A stretch of DNA of 11,953 nt, taken from Candidatus Aminicenantota bacterium. Its GTDB lineage: Bacteria; Acidobacteriota; Aminicenantia; UBA2199. A model generated the notes under the pieces. The model was not told the DNA's origin, did not search any database, and was given only the letters and a program-made list of their open reading frames with translations. The translations under genes were made by a program, and so were the position numbers. The stretch is from assembly GCA_030671465.1 (NCBI GenBank), contig DAOVIP010000014.1:1-11953 (forward strand), read 5' to 3'. Positions 1 through 7,523 of the stretch are shown here, in pieces (within the stretch, counting starts at the first letter, position 1; every line of letters starts with the position of its first letter).

Positions 1-74
1 ATATAAAAGTTTAAAAAGTGATTTTGACTTTGAAATAAAATGAAAATTCATATACAATGATATGTTGTGATGTA

Positions 75-104
75 TTGACAATGATGTGGGTCTGATATTG
101 TCAA
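75..104. repeat. Inverted repeat upstream of propeller gene
   Basis: An exact 8-bp inverted repeat, TTGACAAT at 75-82 and ATTGTCAA at 97-104, is separated by 14 bp, so the half-sites are 22 bp apart, about two helical turns. The left arm contains a perfect TTGACA that could be a -35 element, but I see no well-placed -10 box 16-18 bp downstream. It could be an operator for a dimeric regulator or chance in AT-rich DNA. The remaining sequence of 1-138 shows no gene. Confidence 0.4.
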
Positions 105-128
105 CCTGTTAAATAGCGGAAACATTTC

Positions 129-134
129 AGGAGG
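129..134 (+). promoter_or_regulatory. Strong Shine-Dalgarno (AGGAGG)
   Basis: A full AGGAGG ends 4 nt before the ATG at 139 and fixes the start of the secreted propeller gene. It is the best ribosome binding site in the window; most other genes here have weak sites or rely on overlap with the upstream gene. Confidence 0.85.
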
Positions 135-138
135 TTTC

Positions 139-2502
139 ATGAAAAGAAAGCCAATTAAATTACTGTTTTATCTGGTATTACCCCTGTTATTGCTTTCGGT
201 TCAAACCGATCAGATTTATGCCAAAAACCGAAAGGGGAAGTTGATCGTTAATACACCGGCCAAGCAGAGGCTGGCCTGGTTCGCCCAGCATCAGGCGATG
301 AAGAAAAAATCTCCATTCAAGTTGTTGAAGTGGAAGTTTGTGGGACCGGATATTATCAGTGGGCGTATTACGGATGTTGAAGTTCATCCCCAAAACCGCC
401 GAATTATATTTGCAGGGGCAGCAACCGGCGGGGTCTGGAAAACCGAGAATGCAGGAACTACCTGGTTTCCCATCATGGATGATGTGGCATCCATATCCAT
501 CGGTGATATTGCCATTTCAGCCTCTCTACCCGATACTATCTGGGTGGGGACAGGAGAAGCCAACATCTTTCGGGCCTCGGTTGCCGGAGTGGGGATATAC
601 AGATCAACCAATGGCGGCAAGGACTGGAAGCATATGGGGCTTGAAGAGACCCATACCATTGCACGCATCATCATTCATCCCACCAATCCGGATATTGTGT
701 ATGTGGCGGCATCCGGAAATGAATGGACCGTCAATACCGAACGTGGGTTGTATAAAACCGTGGATGGTGGAATAACCTGGAAAAAGATTTTTTATCTCAA
801 TCAAAGCACCGGAGCCATCGATCTCATCATGCATCCGGAGGATTCACAAACCCTGATCGTATCTATGTGGAATAGAACCCGGAAACGCTGGAGTGATCCG
901 GTACCCGGACCGGGTGACGGTCTCTTTAAAACCACTGATGGAGGACAAACCTGGAAGATCGTGACCCAGGGATTACCCGACTACCGGTACACGGGTCGGA
1001 TTGGAATTGATATTTGCCGAAGCAATCCCCGGGTTGTTTATGTACTAATTGATAACCATGAAGCAGGAAAAAAACCGGGTGTCGGTGAAAGGGATTCTTA
1101 TGGTCGGGTATTGAAAAAACCAAGAATCAAGGGCGCAGAGGTTTACCGATCGGATGACGGAGGGGAGTCCTTTGTCAAGGTCAGCAAAAATAATGCCATG
1201 ACAGAGCGTTTACTGAGTACCTATGGCTGGGTGTTTGGCCAGATCCGAGTGGATCCCAGCGATGAGAATACCGTATACATCATGGGCGTTCCCCTGGCCA
1301 AATCAACGGACGGCGGAAAAAGTTTTAAAATTATCAATTATCCGGGGCTTCATGTAGATCATCATGCCATGTGGATTGATCCGTCGGATTCAAACTATAT
1401 TGTAAATGGAAATGATGGAGGGGTGAATGTCTCTTATGATGCTGGCAAAACCTGGCAGAACTTTCGTACTATTCATCCGGTGGTACAGTTCTGTAATATC
1501 GCCTATGACATGGAGAAACCCTTCAATATTTACGGTTCGGTGCAGGACCATGGAACCTACAAGGGAAACATTGCCTATAAACCGGAACTTCCCAATGCAT
1601 TTGGCCGATTCAAGACTCCCTGGACCATGGTTCCGGGAGGAGAGGGATGTTATTGTGCGGTTGATCCCACAGACTCCAATATTTTTTACTCGGCCAGTTT
1701 TTATGGCCGAATCATTCGTACGGATTTTTCAAAAACCCCGGCCAAAACCGTTAATATTTTGCCGAAAATAAAAAAGGGAGAACCTCTTTTGAGGGGTCAA
1801 TGGCTGGCACCATTTATCATTTCTCCTCACAACAATAAGATCATTTATCACTGTATGCAGTATGTGTTCCGGTCTTTAAACCGAGGGGATGACTGGGAGA
1901 GAATAAGTGGTGATTTGACCTATAATGATCCGGCTCAACAGGGAATCTCCCCGGCAAAAATATCTTTTGCCACCATATCCGACATATCTGAATCTCCCCT
2001 GAAATTTGGGTTGTTGTATGTAGGAACCGATGACGGACGGGTCTGGTGTACGGAAAATCACGGTTTGAAGTGGAGAGAAATCACCAGGGGTTTACCCAAT
2101 AAGAAGCATGTATCCAGAGTGGTGGCATCAGCCTATGAACTGGGAACCGTATATGTTTCTCTGAATGGCAGGCGGGATGATGATTTCAATGCCTACTTGT
2201 ACAAATCTACCGATTTCGGCCGGACCTGGGTTGATATTTCAACCAACCTGCCGGGCGGACCGGTAAATGTGGTATTTGAGGATCCAAAGAAAGATAAAAT
2301 ATTATATGTGGGTACTGATTTTGGTGTTTATGTCACCCTGAACAAAGGACAGTTCTGGCATGCACTGGTAAACGGATTGCCTACCTGCTTTGTCTGGGAT
2401 TTGTTTGTTCATCCCCGGGACAATACCCTGGTCTGTGCCACCTATGGTCGGGGAATCTGGAAAATCGGGTCGGTTTCATTGATTCAGAGAAAGGTGAAAT
2501 AA
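139..2502 (+). CDS. Secreted sortilin/BNR-type beta-propeller protein
   Basis: A 787-residue exported protein. Residues 1-28 look like a Sec signal peptide: basic MKRKPIK, a leucine-rich core, then a likely cleavage region before KNRKGK. The rest is built from propeller blades carrying Asp-box/BNR motifs (S/T-x-D/N-x-G-x-x-W/F); I count about eleven, near residues 102, 156, 207, 265, 338, 389, 432, 579, 638, 690 and 733. The opening GRITDVEVHP segment, the VDHHAMWIDPSD segment (405-416) and the closing YGRGIW (769-774) match proteins usually annotated as VPS10/sortilin-like or 'glycosyl hydrolase, BNR repeat', which are abundant in Acidobacteria, Aminicenantes and Bacteroidetes. Substrate and activity are unknown, and BNR motifs do not by themselves prove sialidase activity. 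Many relatives extend beyond the GRGIW motif with a C-terminal sorting or FlgD-like domain; this one stops 13 residues later. It is monocistronic and convergent with dnaJ. The family call is firm, the function is not. Confidence 0.9.
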   Translation: MKRKPIKLLFYLVLPLLLLSVQTDQIYAKNRKGKLIVNTPAKQRLAWFAQHQAMKKKSPFKLLKWKFVGPDIISGRITDVEVHPQNRRIIFAGAATGGVWKTENAGTTWFPIMDDVASISIGDIAISASLPDTIWVGTGEANIFRASVAGVGIYRSTNGGKDWKHMGLEETHTIARIIIHPTNPDIVYVAASGNEWTVNTERGLYKTVDGGITWKKIFYLNQSTGAIDLIMHPEDSQTLIVSMWNRTRKRWSDPVPGPGDGLFKTTDGGQTWKIVTQGLPDYRYTGRIGIDICRSNPRVVYVLIDNHEAGKKPGVGERDSYGRVLKKPRIKGAEVYRSDDGGESFVKVSKNNAMTERLLSTYGWVFGQIRVDPSDENTVYIMGVPLAKSTDGGKSFKIINYPGLHVDHHAMWIDPSDSNYIVNGNDGGVNVSYDAGKTWQNFRTIHPVVQFCNIAYDMEKPFNIYGSVQDHGTYKGNIAYKPELPNAFGRFKTPWTMVPGGEGCYCAVDPTDSNIFYSASFYGRIIRTDFSKTPAKTVNILPKIKKGEPLLRGQWLAPFIISPHNNKIIYHCMQYVFRSLNRGDDWERISGDLTYNDPAQQGISPAKISFATISDISESPLKFGLLYVGTDDGRVWCTENHGLKWREITRGLPNKKHVSRVVASAYELGTVYVSLNGRRDDDFNAYLYKSTDFGRTWVDISTNLPGGPVNVVFEDPKKDKILYVGTDFGVYVTLNKGQFWHALVNGLPTCFVWDLFVHPRDNTLVCATYGRGIWKIGSVSLIQRKVK

Positions 2503-2507
2503 CGAAT

Positions 2508-3410
2508 CTACAAGCCCTGTTCGGAGAGTTTTTTAAATAGTTTTTTCTGTTCAGGGCTTAAGTGAGTCGGGATTTTGGGATGAAGCCTGACCAGTAAATT
2601 CCCAGCTGCTTTTTTCCCGGAGACAGGGATTCCCTTGCCTTTGATTCGCAAACAGGCATTGTTCTGGGTATAAGGAGGGACTTTTAATTCGATGGTCTTC
2701 CCTTCCAGAGTGGAAATTCGTACTTTACCTCCCAGAACCAGGGTACTGATATTCACTTCTACTTCATGAACCAAATCATTGCCCTTTCTTTGAAACTGGG
2801 GATGGGATTCGATCATTATTTTACAAAAGAGGTCCCCCCGCTGTCCGCTGACGGGGTGCATAGGACCTTTTCCCTTTAGACGCAATTTTTTTCCAGCTTC
2901 GATTCCCACTGGAATTTTTATATTCAAGTTTTCAAGGCCTTCAGTGGTTTTTAAGGATACCAGCTTGGTGGATCCCTTTACGATATCTTCCAGGCTAACC
3001 AGGAGTTCTGCTTCAGCATGCTGAGGGGAGCGGGAATTGAAGTTAAAAGCTTGGCCTCTTGATTGTCGCCCTCCTCCAAACAGATTTGAGAGTAGATCAT
3101 TACCAAAAAAACGGTCTCCAAAACCAAATTCCTGGAATATGCTGCCAATATCAGAACTGCGGAAAATATCTTCCTGGGAATAACGGCGCGAAAATCCCTC
3201 GGCACCAATCTGGTCATACTGCTTCCTTTTTTCATCGTTACTCAGTACGGCATAGGCTTCACTGATTTCCTTGAATTTTTCTTCGGCTTCTTTGTTATCT
3301 TTGTTTTTATCCGGATGGTATTTCATGGCCAGTTTTCGATAGGCTTTCTTGATTTCCTCTTTGGATGTCTTCCGGCTGACGCCCAGTACTTTATAATAAT
3401 CAGCAGGCAT
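2508..3410 (-). CDS. Class B DnaJ/CbpA-like co-chaperone
   Basis: A 300-residue Hsp40 that would stimulate DnaK ATPase and deliver unfolded clients in the cytoplasm. The J domain occupies residues 4-70 with the diagnostic HPD at 32-34. A Gly/Phe-rich linker (about 85-125, including FGFGDRFFG and LFGGG) is followed by two C-terminal beta domains (about 130-290). The CxxCxGxG zinc-finger repeats of true DnaJ are absent, which places it with CbpA/DnaJB-type class B proteins. I chose the ATG at 3410 over an upstream in-frame ATG at 3479: [11 protein letters not shown] aligns with the family N-terminus, an AAGGAA ribosome site lies just upstream, and the 3479 start would lie upstream of the promoter at 3435-3463. 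The gene is transcribed away from thiC and ends 5 bp from the stop of the propeller gene. No dnaK or grpE is adjacent, so it may be a specialised or accessory J protein. No CIRCE element is present. Confidence 0.93.
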   Translation of the reverse strand: MPADYYKVLGVSRKTSKEEIKKAYRKLAMKYHPDKNKDNKEAEEKFKEISEAYAVLSNDEKRKQYDQIGAEGFSRRYSQEDIFRSSDIGSIFQEFGFGDRFFGNDLLSNLFGGGRQSRGQAFNFNSRSPQHAEAELLVSLEDIVKGSTKLVSLKTTEGLENLNIKIPVGIEAGKKLRLKGKGPMHPVSGQRGDLFCKIMIESHPQFQRKGNDLVHEVEVNISTLVLGGKVRISTLEGKTIELKVPPYTQNNACLRIKGKGIPVSGKKAAGNLLVRLHPKIPTHLSPEQKKLFKKLSEQGL

Positions 3411-3415
3411 TTTAT

Positions 3416-3422
3416 TTCCTTT
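3416..3422 (-). promoter_or_regulatory. dnaJ-like ribosome binding site
   Basis: On the minus strand an AAAGGAA sequence precedes the ATG at 3410 by about 5 nt. It supports the 300-residue start rather than the longer form beginning at 3479. Confidence 0.65.
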
Positions 3423-3434
3423 TGAATATGAGAA

Positions 3435-3463
3435 ATGATAAGGCGTTTTCCGATATTTGTCAA
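3435..3463 (-). promoter_or_regulatory. Sigma70-type promoter for dnaJ-like gene
   Basis: On the minus strand, TTGACA (3458-3463, perfect -35) is followed after 17 bp by TATCAT (3435-3440, 5 of 6 matches to the -10). The predicted transcript starts near 3428 and gives a leader of about 18 nt before the ATG at 3410. Box sequences and spacing are read directly; activity is inferred. Confidence 0.7.
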
Positions 3464-3472
3464 TACTCGATA

Positions 3473-3502
3473 GATCCAAAACGGATGCAAAAGGTTTTGA
3501 TC
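3473..3502. repeat. Inverted repeat between divergent dnaJ and thiC promoters
   Basis: GATC(C)AAAAC at 3473-3482 pairs with GTTTTGATC at 3494-3502: nine complementary bases per arm, one bulged C and an 11-nt loop. It sits between the two outward-facing promoters and could be a shared operator. It has no T-tract, so it is unlikely to be a terminator. Confidence 0.35.
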
Positions 3503-3542
3503 GATTGATGTTTTTTACTTGGGAGGAGTTCGGATTTTACAC

Positions 3543-3571
3543 TTGATTTAATAGAGAAAATGAGATAATAT
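3543..3571 (+). promoter_or_regulatory. Probable thiC promoter
   Basis: TTGATT (3543-3548) and TAATAT (3566-3571) are 17 bp apart, and the -10 keeps the key T1, A2 and T6 positions. The start point would be near 3578, leaving a leader of only about 13 nt before the thiC ATG. A TPP riboswitch cannot fit in that leader. The promoter would also serve the overlapping downstream genes. Confidence 0.5.
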
Positions 3572-3591
3572 AAGTTCCAAGAGAACCAAAG

Positions 3592-4866
3592 ATGACACAA
3601 CTGGAAAGTGCAAAAGGGGGATTCATCACCCCGGAAATGAAACAGGTTGCCCGGAAAGAATCAATTTCTGAGGAAGATTTAAGAGAACTGATTGCCCGGG
3701 GACAGGTCGTAATTCCTGCCAATATTAATCATAAAAATTTAATTCCAATTGGAATTGGAAAACAGTTAAAAACCAAGATCAATGCCAATATAGGGACATC
3801 CGGAGACTTTGAACAGATTGAAGATGAATTGAAAAAAATGGAAATGGTCATCCGGTATCAGGCCGATACGGTCATGGATTTGAGCACAGGTGGAGAGATC
3901 GGGAGAATTCGGCGGACTCTACTGAATCGGGCTACCCTGCCTTTTGGAAATGTTCCCATTTATGAAATTTGTGTTGATAGTGTCAAAAAAGGAAAAATAT
4001 TTGTTGACCTGACTTTTAAAGAAATGGTTGAATACATCATTACCCAGGCCGAGGATGGAGTTGATTTCATGACCATTCATGCTGGTCTGACCCGCAGGGC
4101 TGTGGAAAAAGTCAAAAGGCAACAGAGAAAAGCCGGAATCGTTTCCCGGGGCGGGTCGCTGCTAATCGGTTGGATGCTCCATAATAACCTGGAAAATCCA
4201 TTTTACTCTCATTTTGATAAAATACTTGAAATATGCAAGAAATATGATGTCACTTTGTCGTTGGGGGATGGGTTAAGACCCGGATCACTGGCAGATGGTT
4301 CTGACTGGGGGCAGATGGAAGAGTTGCTGACCCTGGGGGAGCTGGTGGAACAATCGCGGGATGCCGGAGTTCAGGTGATGGTTGAAGGCCCGGGCCATCT
4401 TCCAATTGATCAAATTGAAATGAATGTCAAACTGCAGAAAACAATCTGTCTTGAGGCTCCGTTTTATGTTCTGGGGCCGATCGTTACTGATATCGCACCG
4501 GGATATGATCACATTACTTCGGCCATCGGGGGATCCATTGCCGGTGCAGCCGGAGCGGATTACCTCTGTTACGTTACTCCAAATGAACACCTGGGATTAC
4601 CCGATCATGAAGATGTGAAAAACGGGATAATGGCTTCAAAAATTGCTGCCCATGTGGCAGATATTGCCAAGGGCGTTCCCGGTGTATTGAAACGAGATGA
4701 GGGAATGGCTCAGGCCAGAAAGGAATTGGATTGGAAGAAGCAGGAGGAGTTCTGTCTTGATCCCGAGAAGTTTCGCAAAATTAGAGAAAATCGCAGCTCC
4801 AGCACCGAAGCCTGTTCCATGTGCGGGGAATTTTGTGTTTATAAATTATTAGAGAATCTTTTATAA
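3592..4866 (+). CDS. thiC: Phosphomethylpyrimidine synthase ThiC (short form)
   Basis: ThiC is a non-canonical radical SAM enzyme that rearranges aminoimidazole ribotide to hydroxymethylpyrimidine phosphate for thiamine synthesis. The 424-residue protein begins at family position (MTQLESAKGGFITPEM) and carries the core blocks IPANINHKN, NANIGTS, DTVMDLSTGG, SLGDGLRPG, VMVEGPGH, APFYVLGPIVTDIAPGYDHI and CYVTPNEHLGLP. The C-terminal cysteines C408, C411 and C415 are the expected [4Fe-4S] ligands, spaced CX2CX3C rather than the CX2CX4C of E. coli-type enzymes. The protein lacks the long N-terminal region of proteobacterial ThiC, as in anaerobe and archaeal forms. The main alternative is the paralogue BzaF/BzaA (5-hydroxybenzimidazole synthase, anaerobic B12 lower ligand), which is similar in length; I see no cobalamin genes nearby. 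The stop overlaps the next start (TAATG). No other thi genes and no TPP riboswitch are visible. Confidence 0.88.
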   Translation: MTQLESAKGGFITPEMKQVARKESISEEDLRELIARGQVVIPANINHKNLIPIGIGKQLKTKINANIGTSGDFEQIEDELKKMEMVIRYQADTVMDLSTGGEIGRIRRTLLNRATLPFGNVPIYEICVDSVKKGKIFVDLTFKEMVEYIITQAEDGVDFMTIHAGLTRRAVEKVKRQQRKAGIVSRGGSLLIGWMLHNNLENPFYSHFDKILEICKKYDVTLSLGDGLRPGSLADGSDWGQMEELLTLGELVEQSRDAGVQVMVEGPGHLPIDQIEMNVKLQKTICLEAPFYVLGPIVTDIAPGYDHITSAIGGSIAGAAGADYLCYVTPNEHLGLPDHEDVKNGIMASKIAAHVADIAKGVPGVLKRDEGMAQARKELDWKKQEEFCLDPEKFRKIRENRSSSTEACSMCGEFCVYKLLENLL

Positions 4867-5720
4867 TGCAGGATGTATTTATTCAATTTTACGGAGTAAG
4901 GGGCAGTTATCCGGTTTCCAGTCCAAAAGTGGCCCGCTATGGTGGAAATACCTCATCAATACTCATTTCCGGGGAAAATTTGAGGTTGATTTTTGATGCC
5001 GGCACCGGAATCATCAATATTGGCGAAGAAATTGAGAAGAATGAAATAGAGCGAAAGAAGGTTGATATATTCCTGACCCATCTTCATCTGGATCATATCC
5101 AGGGGCTTCCGTTTTTCAAGCCTATATTCGATCCAGATTTCCGGATTAATATTTTTTGCCCGGATTATCAGAATGTATCGGTTGAGGATTTTATTTATTC
5201 TTTATTCAATGATCCCATCTCACCCATCAGTGATCATGGCATCAAAGCAAAAATAAACATCGTCAAGTTGCCCCTGACTGAAGTTAAAACAATTGCCGTT
5301 GACGGGAATATTTCGGTTTCCTGTAAAAAGGAAGATTCCCACCCATTGTCCGGGGTTTTGATATATAAATTATCGGTTGATGACCGGCATATGGTATTTG
5401 CAACCGATGTGGAATCTCCGGACGGGTTTAATGATGAAATGGTTGATTTTATCAAAGGCAGTCATATATTGATCCATGATTCACAGTATTTTGATTCACA
5501 CTATCATAACCGGAATGATTCAAGAATCGGCTTTGGCCACAGTACCTGCTCCATGGCGGTTCGCAATGCGTTGGTATGCGAGGTTGAAAAATTGTATTTA
5601 TTTCATTATCATCCAGATTACTCAGATAAAAAACTTAAAAAAATGTTAAAAAAAGCCAGAGGGAGATTCAAACAAACCTATCTGGCCAGAGAGTTAATGA
5701 AATTCAGACTAAGGAGCTAA
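4866..5720 (+). CDS. Metallo-beta-lactamase-fold metallohydrolase
   Basis: A 284-residue cytoplasmic protein of the MBL superfamily, in the group that opens with a FxGVRGSxP signature (here FYGVRGSYP, 8-16) followed by RYGGNTS (24-30). The metal-binding set is present: HLHLDH at 72-77, H159 in a DSHPLSG segment, D181 in FATD, and a histidine-rich LFHYHPDY near 245-252. This predicts a dinuclear zinc (or iron) hydrolase of the RNase Z/PhnP/class II cyclic phosphodiesterase type; relatives are often simply called 'MBL fold metallo-hydrolase'. The substrate, perhaps a phosphodiester, cannot be told from sequence. The ATG shares one base with the thiC stop (TAATG), so translation is probably coupled, and the 3' end holds the ribosome site of the YebC gene. 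No signal peptide. Linkage to thiC need not imply a thiamine role. Confidence 0.88.
   Translation: MQDVFIQFYGVRGSYPVSSPKVARYGGNTSSILISGENLRLIFDAGTGIINIGEEIEKNEIERKKVDIFLTHLHLDHIQGLPFFKPIFDPDFRINIFCPDYQNVSVEDFIYSLFNDPISPISDHGIKAKINIVKLPLTEVKTIAVDGNISVSCKKEDSHPLSGVLIYKLSVDDRHMVFATDVESPDGFNDEMVDFIKGSHILIHDSQYFDSHYHNRNDSRIGFGHSTCSMAVRNALVCEVEKLYLFHYHPDYSDKKLKKMLKKARGRFKQTYLARELMKFRLRS
5711..5716 (+). promoter_or_regulatory. Shine-Dalgarno for YebC-family gene
   Basis: AAGGAG lies 6 nt before the ATG at 5723 and overlaps the final codons of the metallohydrolase gene, so the two cistrons are read from one message. Confidence 0.75.
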
Positions 5721-5722
5721 CC

Positions 5723-6475
5723 ATGTCGGGTCATTCAAAATGGCATTCCATAAAACATAAAAAGGAAGCCACTGATGCAAAACGCGGTAAGGTTTTTACC
5801 CGGTACATAAAAGAAATCACCATTGCCGCCAGACTGGGAGGTGGGGATCCTGAAGCCAATCCGCGACTGCGACATGCCATTGATGGAGCCAAATCGGTGA
5901 ACATGCCCAGTGACAATATCAAGAAAGCCATCCAGCGGGGAAGCGGTGAATTGGATGGAGTTACCTATGAAGCCATTACTTATGAGGGCTATGGTCCGGG
6001 AGGTGTGGCCATTCTGGTTGAAGTGTTAACCGATAATAAAAACAGATCGGTGGCAGAGGTCAGGTATGTTTTCAGTAAATACAGCGGAAACCTTGGTGAA
6101 AAAGGCTGTGTCGGCTGGATGTTTGCCCGAAAGGGGCTTATTATTGTTGACAGGGGCTCAATCGAAGAAGATGAATTGTTGGAAATTGTTCTGGAAAGTG
6201 GTGCCGAAGATTTAAAGATTGAAGGAGAAACCTATGAGGTTATCACCACGGTTGAGGAGTTTGATCAGGTTTTAAAAGCAATCAAAGATAGAAATTTAGA
6301 TATCGAATCATCTGAAATAACCATGATTCCATCTTCATTTGTTAAACTGGAGGGCAAACAGGCTGAAAGCATGCTTCGATTGTTTGAAAAACTGGAAGAT
6401 TTGGACGATGTTCAAAATGTATGGGCCAATTTTGATGTCAGCGAAGAAGATATTGAAAATTATCAGAATAGTTGA
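5723..6475 (+). CDS. YebC/PmpR-family (TACO1) protein
   Basis: A 250-residue member of the YebC/TACO1 family. The N-terminus [20 protein letters not shown] is diagnostic, followed by [12 protein letters not shown], the [11 protein letters not shown] block (about 60-70) and the YEGYGPGG segment (about 88-95). Members were first described as DNA-binding regulators (PmpR of Pseudomonas), and YebC-type proteins also act as translation factors that relieve ribosome stalling at proline stretches; which applies here cannot be decided from sequence. Length is typical (about 240-250). Its position just upstream of ruvC is a very common bacterial arrangement. The stop overlaps the ruvC ATG by one base (TGATG). 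Confidence 0.96.
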   Translation: MSGHSKWHSIKHKKEATDAKRGKVFTRYIKEITIAARLGGGDPEANPRLRHAIDGAKSVNMPSDNIKKAIQRGSGELDGVTYEAITYEGYGPGGVAILVEVLTDNKNRSVAEVRYVFSKYSGNLGEKGCVGWMFARKGLIIVDRGSIEEDELLEIVLESGAEDLKIEGETYEVITTVEEFDQVLKAIKDRNLDIESSEITMIPSSFVKLEGKQAESMLRLFEKLEDLDDVQNVWANFDVSEEDIENYQNS

Positions 6476-6942
6476 TGGTAGTAGTTGGGTTTGATCCGGG
6501 TTCAATCAGTTTCGGAGTTGGTATTCTGCAGAGAAAAAACCGGATGACTCATTATATTCATTCGGAAGAAATTAAAATGACCGATAAGCATTTTAATGAC
6601 AGGATGAAACAACTCTGGCATCGCCTGGAAGCTATTTTTGCTTCTTTTGATATAGAGGACGCTGCAATCGAAGAAGGGTATCTGGGTAAAAATGTCAGTT
6701 CAATGAACCTATTGGCCCAAGTCCGGGGAGTGGCGCTGGGTTTCCTGATTAAAAAAGATCTGAATTTGACTTTTTATTCACCCAGGCAAGTTAAAATGGC
6801 CGTGACCGGAAGTGGCAATGCAATGAAATCCCAGATGATCAAAGCCATGAAGATACTTTTACAGCTTGGGAATAAAGAATTGGGAAGCGATGAAAGTGAT
6901 GCGCTGGCAGTAGCTTATTGCCATTTATTGAGGATAGGATGA
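6475..6942 (+). CDS. ruvC: Holliday junction resolvase RuvC
   Basis: RuvC is a dimeric, Mg2+-dependent endonuclease that symmetrically nicks Holliday junctions within the RuvABC complex. The 155-residue protein keeps all four acidic catalytic positions: D7 in GFDPG, E66 in AIEEGY, and D139 and D142 in SDESDAL, aligning with E. coli D7, E66, D138 and D141. I prefer the ATG at 6475, which overlaps the YebC stop (TGATG), over an in-frame TTG three bases upstream. The protein is slightly shorter than E. coli RuvC (173 residues) but complete. Its final codons overlap ruvA by 4 bp (ATGA). Confidence 0.96.
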   Translation: MVVVGFDPGSISFGVGILQRKNRMTHYIHSEEIKMTDKHFNDRMKQLWHRLEAIFASFDIEDAAIEEGYLGKNVSSMNLLAQVRGVALGFLIKKDLNLTFYSPRQVKMAVTGSGNAMKSQMIKAMKILLQLGNKELGSDESDALAVAYCHLLRIG

Positions 6943-7523
6943 TTGCAGCGGTAAAGGGTACGGTTTTCAGAATCTCACCCGGAGTGGTTGATGTTGAAAC
7001 CGGAAATGGGTTTATCGTCCGGATCTTCTATCCGGTTTCCAGTTATTCAAAAATAAAGAATGAGAAAAATATTCTCCTCCACACTGTTTTTCGGCAAAGA
7101 GAGGAGGAAAGCATTCTCTATGGATTTTTATCGGTTAAAGAAAAAGAATTTTTTGAAAAATTAATATCCATCACTGGAGTGGGAGGGAAAACCGGATTGT
7201 CGTTTATCTCTGCTTTTTCAAATACCGAGCTCATCGATGCCATCAACCGGGGAGACTTGAACAAGCTGGTTTCTATACCCGGTATCGGTAAAAAAACAGC
7301 TCAGCGGATTATATTGGAGCTTACCGGTAAGCTCGATTTTGATGAGGATAAATTGGATGATGCAAGACTGAAGATGAAGGGTGATCTGATCTCCGGACTG
7401 GTTAACCTCGGGTTTACTTCCCGCAGTATTTCCGGATATATTGATACAATCATTAAAGAAAATCCGAAAGAAACTTCATTTGAAATTTTATTTAAAAAAG
7501 TGTTAAAGAAAATCAGAAAATAA
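6939..7523 (+). CDS. ruvA: Holliday junction DNA helicase subunit RuvA
   Basis: RuvA forms a tetramer on the four-way junction and loads the RuvB motor. The 194-residue protein starts MIAAVKGTVF, as in the family; the ATG at 6939 has a GAGG site at 6930-6933, is preferred over an upstream TTG at 6918, and overlaps the ruvC stop. Domain I is an OB fold (1-65). Domain II has two helix-hairpin-helix motifs, ITGVGGKTG (78-86) and IPGIGKKTA (113-121). Domain III (about 145-194) is the mobile RuvB-contacting region, linked by an acidic, charged stretch (DFDEDKLDD). The stop overlaps the ruvB start (TAATG), so subunit synthesis is likely coupled. Confidence 0.96.
   Translation: MIAAVKGTVFRISPGVVDVETGNGFIVRIFYPVSSYSKIKNEKNILLHTVFRQREEESILYGFLSVKEKEFFEKLISITGVGGKTGLSFISAFSNTELIDAINRGDLNKLVSIPGIGKKTAQRIILELTGKLDFDEDKLDDARLKMKGDLISGLVNLGFTSRSISGYIDTIIKENPKETSFEILFKKVLKKIRK

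Noticed and set aside
24-58. Promoter TTGACT (24-29) with TATACA (51-56)
   Set aside because: The spacing of 21 bp is too long for a standard sigma70 promoter.
338-775. Open frames of 60-145 codons overlapping the propeller gene on both strands
   Set aside because: They lack recognisable domains and ribosome sites and lie wholly inside a well-supported gene.
139-2502. Sialidase annotation from the Asp-box repeats
   Set aside because: Asp boxes are structural; I see no sialidase catalytic set (Arg triad, Tyr/Glu pair) and the flanking motifs fit the sortilin-like family.
3411-3479. Longer dnaJ form starting at 3479 (23 extra residues)
   Set aside because: The extension has no J-domain similarity and its start codon lies upstream of the likely promoter; the ATG at 3410 has a ribosome site and the family N-terminus.
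3411-3591. CIRCE heat-shock operator or TPP riboswitch between dnaJ and thiC
   Set aside because: No TTAGCACTC/GAGTGCTAA arms and no THI-box-like sequence are visible; the only inverted repeat has unrelated sequence.
6918-6938. TTG start for ruvA seven codons upstream
   Set aside because: RuvA proteins begin MI-x-x-x-x-G, which matches the ATG at 6939 with its GAGG site.
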